Shown here: in pieces, positions 1 through 5,041 of the stretch
How positions within the stretch are numbered: the stretch's first letter is position 1
How the letters are laid out: every line of letters starts with the position of its first letter
Source: an uncultured Oscillospiraceae bacterium
GTDB lineage: Bacteria; Bacillota; Clostridia; Oscillospirales; Oscillospiraceae
DNA length: 7,032 nucleotides
Reading direction: 5' to 3'
NCBI GenBank assembly: GCA_905234005.1
Contig: CAJOFW010000067.1
Location: 450 to 7,481 of the forward strand
Made by a program: the position numbers and the translations under genes
The notes under the pieces: model-generated
Database searches by the model: none
The model's input: only the letters and a program-made list of their open reading frames with translations
Told to the model about the DNA's origin: nothing

Positions 1-1962
1 GACCCGGCCGACGAAGCCGCCGCAGCCGACGCGGAGACCGACGAAGCCGACGCGGAGACCGGCGAAGCCGACGCGGAACCCGCCGGGGCCGACGCGGAAG
101 CCGACGAGGAGGCCGACGCGGAGGTCGAGGACGCCGGCGTCTACACCGCGGCGTTCGTCACGGACGAGGGCGTGGCCGGCATCGACGTCTACTACACCCA
201 GGACTACACCGCCCCCGACGAGACGAACGTCACGACCGCCGTCGCCCGGGACAGCGACACCGGCGAGGCCGACACATCCGGCAGCGGGCAGATTAATTTC
301 CGCGTAAACCTCGCGGACGGGTATTCCGTCGTCGGCGTAGAGGTCGAGGGCGGCTACAAGAACCTCAAGGATCCGACCGATACCGGCGTCGAGAACGTCT
401 ATCGCGTCACGAAGGTCACGGGCAGCCTGACGATCACAATCACAACGTCGACCGAGGAGCCGGAGCAGGCCGACCCCTACAGCTTCACCGTGACCGACGA
501 CGGCATCACGAACAGCCTCGGCGAGACGATGAAGAGCCTCAAGATCACCGAACCCGGCACCTACTACCTGACCGGCGTCGATCAGACCGGCTACGCCGAG
601 GGCCGCGTCCAGATCCAGTCCGAGGGCGTGACGGTCGTCCTCACGGACGTGAGCCTCACCTACACGAACGGCGCGGTCATCAACGCGAAGTACGACGCGT
701 CCATCGTCGTCGAGGGCTACAACTACCTCACCCGCGTCATCGACCTCGCGGCCGATCCCACCGAGGACGGCGGCAAGGTCATCAAGGGCGAGTCGGACAA
801 CTACTACGAATCCGTCAGCCTGACCTTCACCGGGAGCGGCTACCTGCAGATCGACGCGCCCAAGAAGGGCATCGGCGTGGACGTCTACGTCGACGAGGGC
901 GTCGCGTTCTCGACCGAGAGCGTGTCCGTCAGGCTCGACGCGGCGGTCACGATCGACGGCCCGACCGTCGCCATCTACGCGGCGCATGAGTGCGTGGAGG
1001 CGAACGTGATCAACCTCGTGTCCGGCGTCGGCCGGTTCGTCTCCAGCGGCGACGACGGCATCAACGTCGGCATCGACCTCGACGACTCCGACGAGGACGA
1101 TATCGACAACGACGGCAACACCCGCGAAAAGCTCTATCCGAACGTCAGCTACAGCTTCACCGACCTGTCCGTCAACATCTACGGCGGCACGTGGTACGTA
1201 AACTCCGTCGACGACGGCATCGACTCGAACGGCAACGTATACGTCTACGGCGGCGTGACCGAGGTCTACAGCTCCACCGCCGGCGACAACGACCCGATCG
1301 ACTACGGCGCGGAGAACCGCGGCACGTTCACATACGCGGGCGGCACGCTTCTGGGCGTCGGCGTGGACGGCTTCCAGCGCCAGAGCGCCCCGACCGCGAA
1401 CGGCGCGGGCAGCTACGTGCTGAAAAACGGCCTTTCCATCGCCACCGGCGACACGGTCGAGGTGACCGACGCGGACGGCCATGTGCTGTATTCGTTCACG
1501 GCCCCGAAGACCGCGAACGTCGTCCTGTACTGCGGCGAGGACGTCACGGCGGGCACCTCCAGCGGCGGCAGCGGCGAGCCGGGCGCCAGCGGCGACCCGA
1601 GAGGCAGCCGCGACCCGAGAGGCAGCGGCGAGCAGACCGACGACTCCGGCAATACCGATCCGACCGACGAGCCGGACGGCAGCACTCCGACCGACAAACC
1701 CGACAGCACCACCCCGCCCGACGGCGGCGACAGCGGCGGCGCGTCGAACGATCCGTCGAGCACCGCGAAGCCCTCCGGCACGACGTCCCCGACAAGCACC
1801 AGCAGCCCCGGCAGCAGCGGCAGCAGCAGCAAGGGCGGCTCCAGCTCCGAAGCGGCGGCCAAGACCGGGGACGACAGCAACATAACCCTCTGGCTCACCG
1901 TCCTCCTCATCACCGCCGCCTGCACCGTCATCCTCCTCCGCAAAGCCCGCAAAACGCGCTGA
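1..1962 (+). CDS. Sortase-anchored surface protein with DUF4353-type carbohydrate-binding domain (5' partial)
   Basis: The reading frame is open from the first base, so the start lies upstream; 653 residues are visible, and the GTG at 172 is internal. Residues 7-42 are an acidic Ala/Asp/Glu repeat linker. Residues about 43-150 look like a small beta domain. Residues about 158-510 resemble the DUF4353/Cthe_2159 family of secreted beta-helix proteins that bind acidic polysaccharide and calcium: repeated Asp-Asp-Gly-Ile motifs near 351 and 404, an Asp-rich segment at about 360-374, and NDPIDYGAENRG near 430. Residues about 519-617 are a Ser/Gly/Thr/Pro-rich stalk. The end is KTGDD at 621-625, a hydrophobic segment at about 628-646 and a basic tail RKARKTR, the layout of a sortase signal, but Ala replaces the usual Pro before KTG. 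It is inferred to sit on the cell wall and bind glycans. Polysaccharide binding comes from the family and is not proven here. The signal peptide would be outside the window. Confidence 0.8.
   Translation, partial: DPADEAAAADAETDEADAETGEADAEPAGADAEADEEADAEVEDAGVYTAAFVTDEGVAGIDVYYTQDYTAPDETNVTTAVARDSDTGEADTSGSGQINFRVNLADGYSVVGVEVEGGYKNLKDPTDTGVENVYRVTKVTGSLTITITTSTEEPEQADPYSFTVTDDGITNSLGETMKSLKITEPGTYYLTGVDQTGYAEGRVQIQSEGVTVVLTDVSLTYTNGAVINAKYDASIVVEGYNYLTRVIDLAADPTEDGGKVIKGESDNYYESVSLTFTGSGYLQIDAPKKGIGVDVYVDEGVAFSTESVSVRLDAAVTIDGPTVAIYAAHECVEANVINLVSGVGRFVSSGDDGINVGIDLDDSDEDDIDNDGNTREKLYPNVSYSFTDLSVNIYGGTWYVNSVDDGIDSNGNVYVYGGVTEVYSSTAGDNDPIDYGAENRGTFTYAGGTLLGVGVDGFQRQSAPTANGAGSYVLKNGLSIATGDTVEVTDADGHVLYSFTAPKTANVVLYCGEDVTAGTSSGGSGEPGASGDPRGSRDPRGSGEQTDDSGNTDPTDEPDGSTPTDKPDSTTPPDGGDSGGASNDPSSTAKPSGTTSPTSTSSPGSSGSSSKGGSSSEAAAKTGDDSNITLWLTVLLITAACTVILLRKARKTR
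19..123 (+). repeat. Acidic 21-bp (heptad) tandem repeat in the surface protein
   Basis: Five in-frame copies of a 21-bp unit encode AAADAET, DEADAET, GEADAEP, AGADAEA and DEEADAE, starting at 19, 40, 61, 82 and 103. The core GCC GAC GCG GAR is nearly invariant. In the fifth copy the core is shifted by one codon. The run reaches close to the window edge and may continue upstream. It probably forms a flexible or extended acidic linker. Near-identical codons suggest expansion by slippage or unequal recombination, so copy number may vary between strains. Confidence 0.8.
1594..1629 (+). repeat. 18-bp tandem duplication in the stalk of the surface protein
   Basis: Two adjacent 18-bp units encode DPRGSR then DPRGSG; they share the stretch seen at 1593-1608 and again at 1611-1626. 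They lie in the low-complexity Gly/Ser/Asp stalk just before the Thr/Pro/Asp-rich segment. The arginines stand out in an otherwise acidic or neutral stalk. This is probably a recent small duplication with no function of its own. Confidence 0.65.
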
Positions 1963-1971
1963 CAAACAACC

Positions 1972-2009
1972 CACAGCGTCCGCACCCCCACCGGGGCGCG
2001 GACGCTGTG
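1972..2009. terminator. Hairpin terminator between convergent genes
   Basis: A perfect 12-bp inverted repeat (1972-1983 with 1998-2009) has a second small C4/G4 stem inside its loop. It begins nine bases after the stop codon of the surface protein. On the plus strand an AU-rich run (2010-2022) follows, not a pure T tract. On the minus strand the flank is TG-rich. It most likely terminates the plus-strand gene and may act in both directions, because the methyltransferase converges from the right. Confidence 0.75.
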
Positions 2010-2051
2010 ATATTTATAATAATCTGCCGCGATGGATACGCCGCGTCGCCG

Positions 2052-2699
2052 TCAGCCGATCGCGGCCGCGTTTTTCTGCGTGTGGTATTTATAGGTGTTC
2101 CACGTAGGTTCATAGCCCGCGTCGGCCTGATTGCCCCACATGGCCCAGCCCTCGCGGTCGCCCCGGGCAAAAAGCTCGATATACGGGCCGGGAGAGCACT
2201 TCTCGATAAGGGGGATGATCTCATCGGGCTTGCGGGAATGCTCACGTTTCTGCGCACGAATCAGGTTGACCTGTGAACGTGCGGGCGCGAGTGTACGGTT
2301 GCTTCCGCCGCGTATGCCGAAAAGCAGCATCTCGGTCACGTTGCGGAAGTAGAAGCCCACGCCGCGACCGTCCGGTCCTCCGTCCTTGCGGATTTTCTCC
2401 CAGATGATATTGCCCTTGTAATCAAATCCCCACGCCTTCATGACAGCGAGGCCGTCGGGCAGCAGCGCATTGGGAACCCACAGATACAGATGGCTCTTCT
2501 CGGCGGCGATGTCGGCGACGGGAAGAGCCATGATATCCGCAAGCTCCATCGTCTCGTAGCGGTTGAGCCGCTTATGCTCGGGCGCGACCTTTCCCGTCCT
2601 GTTCTGAAACCGCCAGGGCGGGTCGGCGTATACCGTCGCAAACCGTCTGCCGCCGCAGAAGCTCAGCAGGCTTTCAGTCGTCTCCTGTACTGTGCTCAT
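2052..2699 (-). CDS. MT-A70 family DNA adenine-N6 methyltransferase (modification subunit of a type II RM pair)
   Basis: This 215-residue protein is predicted to transfer a methyl group from S-adenosylmethionine to adenine N6 in DNA. The catalytic motif DPPW is at 26-29, preceded by the strand ATVYA. LYLWVPNALLPDG (71-83) and the following GFDYKGNIIWEK (91-102) are typical of bacterial and phage MT-A70 enzymes. The C-terminal block has HSRKPDE (154-160), then SPGPYIELFAR (169-179) and GWAMWGNQ (184-191). The catalytic motif precedes the cofactor-side motif, the permuted order of this family. The ATG at 2699 is preferred because GGAGGG (2708-2713) lies 8 bases upstream; an in-frame ATG at 2705 is too close to that site. 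The start overlaps the end of the endonuclease gene by 26 bp, which points to co-transcription and coupled translation. Its task is inferred to be protecting host DNA from that nuclease. An orphan or phage-type methyltransferase is the alternative, made less likely by the partner. Confidence 0.88.
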   Translation of the reverse strand: MSTVQETTESLLSFCGGRRFATVYADPPWRFQNRTGKVAPEHKRLNRYETMELADIMALPVADIAAEKSHLYLWVPNALLPDGLAVMKAWGFDYKGNIIWEKIRKDGGPDGRGVGFYFRNVTEMLLFGIRGGSNRTLAPARSQVNLIRAQKREHSRKPDEIIPLIEKCSPGPYIELFARGDREGWAMWGNQADAGYEPTWNTYKYHTQKNAAAIG

Positions 2700-3396
2700 C
2701 CACATAACCCTCCGTCCAGTCAGAGATGCAAGGCTTCCTGATACCGATCGCCAGCACCGGACAGCCGCCATTTCGGCGGGAGTCCAGCCTCGTGAGGAGC
2801 TTTCCCATCCACGTCGTGCTCGCGCCGTATTTGCGCATGATGGGATTCCATTTCCCGCTTTTCCCGTCGTAATCGTAAACCGACCGAAATACGTCGTTCA
2901 ACTCCTGTGAGCGCGTGATGATGATACCGGCGCTGATGATGTCGCAGTCATAATACGTCCGCATGGCGAGAAGGTCGCGGTCAAAGGTCTGATCCTTGCT
3001 GTTCCACTCCAGATCAAACGCGATGCGGTTTTTGATGAAGTCAATATTGTGCCCGTCTATGTATCCGGTGGTGACACGCTCCTCAAACGGCTGGTCAGAG
3101 AACCGGCCGCGCTGCTCCGCCTGACGCGGATAGAGCTGGATGTGAAGGTCGCCCGTAATGCGTATCTCGCGCCAGCCGCGGGGGTAGAGCACATCGTCGA
3201 ATTTCTTCGGAATGCGTGTCTCGTTGCCGCCCGGCGCACGCAGATCATCCGTTGTGATGTCGAGCGAGCCGAGACAGGTGAGAATGTCGTCCCACTCCTC
3301 GGGAAACGCCTGCGTAATGATTTCCAGCGCGTGGTTATAATTATGAAACTCATAGCGCTCCCTCAGCGCGACGGGGATGCTGTCTTCCAGGCTCAT
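2674..3396 (-). CDS. BglII/BstYI-like type II restriction endonuclease
   Basis: This 240-residue protein is predicted to cleave double-stranded DNA at a short palindrome. From memory of BglII, the N-terminal YNHALEI (20-26) matches that enzyme's YNHADEI, and GWREIRI (about 74-80) resembles its HWKNNIPI. The catalytic region IDFIKNRIAFDLEWN (118-132) lines up with IDFGKRDTLVEVQF of BglII: Asp119 takes the place of catalytic Asp84, Asp128 of Glu93 and Glu130 of Gln95. This is a PD-(D/E)XK variant in which the lysine is replaced by an acid, as in BamHI. A conserved-looking KDQTFDRDL follows. The ATG at 3396 is chosen because GAGG (3405-3408) lies 8 bases upstream; an upstream TTG at 3441 in the same frame has no such site. 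The nuclease gene comes first and overlaps the methyltransferase gene. Base composition is lower in GC than neighbours (28 of 60 bases in 3301-3360, against 40 of 60 in 5701-5760), which suggests transfer. Its specificity cannot be read from the sequence. Confidence 0.85.
   Translation of the reverse strand: MSLEDSIPVALRERYEFHNYNHALEIITQAFPEEWDDILTCLGSLDITTDDLRAPGGNETRIPKKFDDVLYPRGWREIRITGDLHIQLYPRQAEQRGRFSDQPFEERVTTGYIDGHNIDFIKNRIAFDLEWNSKDQTFDRDLLAMRTYYDCDIISAGIIITRSQELNDVFRSVYDYDGKSGKWNPIMRKYGASTTWMGKLLTRLDSRRNGGCPVLAIGIRKPCISDWTEGYVDEHSTGDD
2708..2713 (-). promoter_or_regulatory. Ribosome binding site deciding the methyltransferase start
   Basis: GGAGGG on the minus strand is 8 bases from the ATG at 2699 and only 2 bases from the in-frame ATG at 2705. 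It lies inside the coding end of the endonuclease gene, so ribosomes finishing the upstream gene would pass over it. Confidence 0.7.
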
Positions 3397-3404
3397 ACCA
3401 TAGT

Positions 3405-3408
3405 CCTC
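3405..3408 (-). promoter_or_regulatory. Ribosome binding site of the endonuclease
   Basis: GAGG on the minus strand lies 8 bases before the ATG at 3396. It is weaker than the sites of the methyltransferase, deoC and glgA. This fits lower translation of the nuclease than of its protecting partner, but that is inference. Confidence 0.5.
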
Positions 3409-3472
3409 AAAGCTTTTCACGGCGATTTGAAGCAATCGCAAATCAAATGCACACTTTTATTTCCGCGCACTC

Positions 3473-3501
3473 ATTATAGCATACCCGGCGGCGTTTTTCA
3501 C
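3473..3501 (-). promoter_or_regulatory. Extended -10 promoter for the restriction-modification genes
   Basis: On the minus strand a perfect TATAAT (3473-3478) is preceded by TGC, giving the extended -10 form TGnTATAAT. A weak -35, GTGAAA (3496-3501, four of six to consensus), is 17 bases upstream. Transcription would start near 3466, leaving a leader of about 70 bases to the ATG at 3396. It lies between the deoC stop codon and the nuclease gene, so the pair need not depend on deoC transcription. I see no clear terminator after deoC, so read-through is also possible. Confidence 0.65.
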
Positions 3502-3510
3502 CCAAATTTT

Positions 3511-4170
3511 TCAGCCCTTCCCCATCGCCTCCGCCAGGGGGATCAGGCGGCTGGTGCCGAGGCGGTCGGCGCCGAGGGACAGGAACGCTTCGGCGTCCTC
3601 GAACGACGATATGCCGCCGGACGCCTTGACCTTGACGTGCGCCTCGCAGCATTCGCGCAGAAGACGCACATCCTCCCTTGTCGCGCCGCCGGTCGAGAAG
3701 CCGGTGGACGTCTTGATATAGTCCGCCCCGGACGCCGAGACGACGCCGCACATCATCCGCTTCTCCTCGTCCGTCAGAAGACACGTCTCGATGATGACCT
3801 TGAGGACGTGCCCCTCCGTGAACGCCCGGACGGTCTTGATCTCATCGAGCACGCTGTCCCAGCAGGCGTCCCGGATCATCGCGATGTTCGCGACCATGTC
3901 GATCTCGTCCGCGCCGTTGCGGATGGCGTCCTGGGCCTCGAACGCCTTGACCTTCGGCGTGGCGTAGCCGTTCGGAAAGCCGATGACCGTGCACACGGCG
4001 AGGTCGCCGCCGACGTAACCCTTCGCCCCGGCGACGTGGCACGGCGGGATGCAGACGGACGCGGCGTTCCAGCGCAGCGCCTCGTCGCACAGGCGCACGA
4101 TGTCCGCCGCCGACGCCTCGGGACGGAGCAGCGTGTGATCGCAGCGGCGGATGATCTCGCGGATTTCCAT
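3511..4170 (-). CDS. deoC: Deoxyribose-phosphate aldolase
   Basis: This cytoplasmic class I aldolase splits 2-deoxy-D-ribose 5-phosphate into glyceraldehyde 3-phosphate and acetaldehyde, the last step of deoxynucleoside breakdown. At 219 residues it has the usual length of the shorter bacterial DeoC group. The family motifs are in order: DHTLL (11-15), VIGFPNG (62-68), ADEIDMV (87-93) with the proton-relay Asp91, IKTSTGF (152-158) with Schiff-base Lys153, VKASGGI (181-187) with Lys182, and LGTSR near the phosphate site (204-208). The ATG at 4170 has a strong AGGAGGT (4178-4184) 7 bases upstream. No other deo genes (phosphopentomutase, nucleoside phosphorylase, DeoR) are adjacent, so it appears to be a single-gene unit here. 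It is divergent from the OB-fold gene. I could not find a convincing promoter in the short divergent gap. Confidence 0.96.
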   Translation of the reverse strand: MEIREIIRRCDHTLLRPEASAADIVRLCDEALRWNAASVCIPPCHVAGAKGYVGGDLAVCTVIGFPNGYATPKVKAFEAQDAIRNGADEIDMVANIAMIRDACWDSVLDEIKTVRAFTEGHVLKVIIETCLLTDEEKRMMCGVVSASGADYIKTSTGFSTGGATREDVRLLRECCEAHVKVKASGGISSFEDAEAFLSLGADRLGTSRLIPLAEAMGKG

Positions 4171-4177
4171 GGGAAGT

Positions 4178-4184
4178 ACCTCCT
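4178..4184 (-). promoter_or_regulatory. Ribosome binding site of deoC
   Basis: AGGAGGT on the minus strand, 7 bases before the deoC ATG, is a near-perfect match to the anti-Shine-Dalgarno and fixes the start codon. Confidence 0.85.
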
Positions 4185-4240
4185 GGGCAATGTCATAAAA
4201 TGAAGGACGCGCCTCATAAGCTTTTCCATCAAGACTATGT

Positions 4241-4246
4241 GAGGTG
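4241..4246 (+). promoter_or_regulatory. Ribosome binding site deciding the OB-fold gene start
   Basis: GAGGTG with a 7-base spacer to the ATG at 4254 favours that start over the in-frame ATG at 4200. The divergent gap 4171-4253 otherwise holds only the deoC binding site; I see no convincing -10/-35 pair for either gene. Confidence 0.7.
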
Positions 4247-4253
4247 CGTCTCT

Positions 4254-4862
4254 ATGGACGAAGTATTTGCCGCCAACCGGGCGGAGCTGTGCGGCACGGT
4301 CACCGCCGCGCCGGTATTCTCCCACGAGAGCCGGGGGCTCCGGTTTTTCACGTTTCCGCTCGAGACGCTCCGGCTGAGCGGAACGCCGGACACGCTGAAC
4401 GTCGTGCTGCGGGAGGATTTTGTGCGCTGCCAGCCCCTCGAACCGGGGCGGCGGGTGCGGGTGGCCGGGGAGCTGCGGTCGTTCAACAACAAATCCGGCG
4501 TGGGCAGCCGCCTCGTGCTGACCGTGTACACACGGGAGCTGACCGACGCCGACGGCGAGCCGGACGACAACCACATCAGCCTGACCGGCGCGATCTGCAA
4601 GACGCCGTGCTGCCGCGTCACCCCGATGGGGCGGGAGATATGCGATATCATCCTCGCCGTGCCGCGCCGGTACCGGCGGAGCGATTACATCCCGGTCATC
4701 GCGTGGGGCGCGCAGTCACGCGCCCTCGCGGACGCGCCGGTCGGGACAAAAATTTCCGTCCGCGGCCGGCTCCAGTCGCGGGCGTACACGAAGGTCATCG
4801 ACGGCCGCAGCGAACAGCGCCGCGCCTTCGAGGTCTCCGCGGCCGACGTTTTCGCCGTCTGA
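4254..4862 (+). CDS. Two-OB-fold single-stranded DNA-binding-like protein
   Basis: This 202-residue protein shows two successive OB-fold-like halves. The first (about 9-95) runs from AELCGTV (9-15) through the SHESRGLRFFTFPL strand pair to RSFNNKSGVGSRLVLTVYTREL. The second (about 106-202) runs from HISLTGAICK through GREICDIILAVPRRYRRSDYIPVIAWG (about 126-152) to the GRLQSRAYTK strand (171-180). This arrangement is familiar from clostridial proteins annotated as SSB or PriB-like, which lack the acidic C-terminal tail of true SSB. It is likely to bind single-stranded DNA in the cytoplasm during replication or repair; the partner is unknown. The ATG at 4254 is chosen because GAGGTG (4241-4246) lies 7 bases upstream and the family block begins just after it. 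An in-frame ATG at 4200 would add 18 residues but has no binding site. It is probably not the main essential Ssb. Confidence 0.82.
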   Translation: MDEVFAANRAELCGTVTAAPVFSHESRGLRFFTFPLETLRLSGTPDTLNVVLREDFVRCQPLEPGRRVRVAGELRSFNNKSGVGSRLVLTVYTRELTDADGEPDDNHISLTGAICKTPCCRVTPMGREICDIILAVPRRYRRSDYIPVIAWGAQSRALADAPVGTKISVRGRLQSRAYTKVIDGRSEQRRAFEVSAADVFAV

Positions 4863-4938
4863 CGGGCCTCGGGCGCGGAAGAACAACTTATTTGGCGCTG
4901 TTATTATAATAATATATTCGTTCCCCCTGTGTCAATTC

Positions 4939-4967
4939 TTGAAATGTTCACACATTTGTATTATGAT
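4939..4967 (+). promoter_or_regulatory. Sigma-A promoter of glgA
   Basis: TTGAAA (4939-4944) and TATGAT (4962-4967) are separated by exactly 17 bases; each box matches five of six consensus positions. Transcription would begin near 4974, giving a leader of about 68 bases before the glgA ATG. An AT-rich run at 4900-4918 upstream could serve as an UP element. I see no terminator hairpin between the OB-fold gene and this promoter, so some read-through into glgA is possible. Confidence 0.78.
4942..4957. promoter_or_regulatory. Inverted repeat in the glgA promoter spacer (possible operator)
   Basis: AAATGT and ACATTT form a perfect 6-bp dyad with a 4-base centre (tcac). It overlaps the end of the -35 box and fills most of the spacer before the -10. 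A dimeric regulator bound here would block RNA polymerase. It does not match the catabolite-repression (cre) consensus that I know. The regulator is unknown and the dyad is short enough to be chance. Confidence 0.4.
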
Positions 4968-5023
4968 ATGCCCGAACGCCGCGTGAAAGCGTCTCATTAC
5001 CACAAAAACCCACTTATTCACAT

Positions 5024-5030
5024 AGGAGGA
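5024..5030 (+). promoter_or_regulatory. Ribosome binding site of glgA
   Basis: AGGAGGA lies 11 bases before the ATG at 5042, slightly longer than ideal. It supports the upstream start over the internal ATG at 5105, which has no such site. Confidence 0.75.
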
Positions 5031-5041
5031 ACGTAAAAACC

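Noticed and set aside
1..123. CRISPR-like array suggested by regular short repeats
   Set aside because: The 21-bp units are directly adjacent without spacers, are in frame, and encode an acidic linker.
2010..2022. AT-rich run with TATAAT at 2015-2020 as a promoter
   Set aside because: It immediately follows the terminator hairpin, has no -35, and no plus-strand gene follows. It is better explained as the terminator tail.
990..2276. Long plus-strand open frame of 428 codons rich in Arg
   Set aside because: It overlaps the surface-protein gene in another frame, then crosses the terminator hairpin into the antisense of the methyltransferase. The Arg-rich composition is typical of a shifted frame in GC-rich DNA.
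2052..2771. Longer methyltransferase starting at 2771
   Set aside because: The extra 24 residues are read out of frame within the conserved end of the endonuclease, and the only good ribosome site points to 2699.
2674..3441. Longer endonuclease starting at TTG 3441
   Set aside because: No ribosome binding site precedes the TTG, whereas the ATG at 3396 has GAGG at 8 bases. The longer form is not excluded.
3049..4203. Plus-strand open frame of 384 codons opposite deoC and the endonuclease
   Set aside because: It spans two well-supported minus-strand genes and their intergenic promoter, has no recognisable motif, and is explained by high GC on the opposite strand of deoC.
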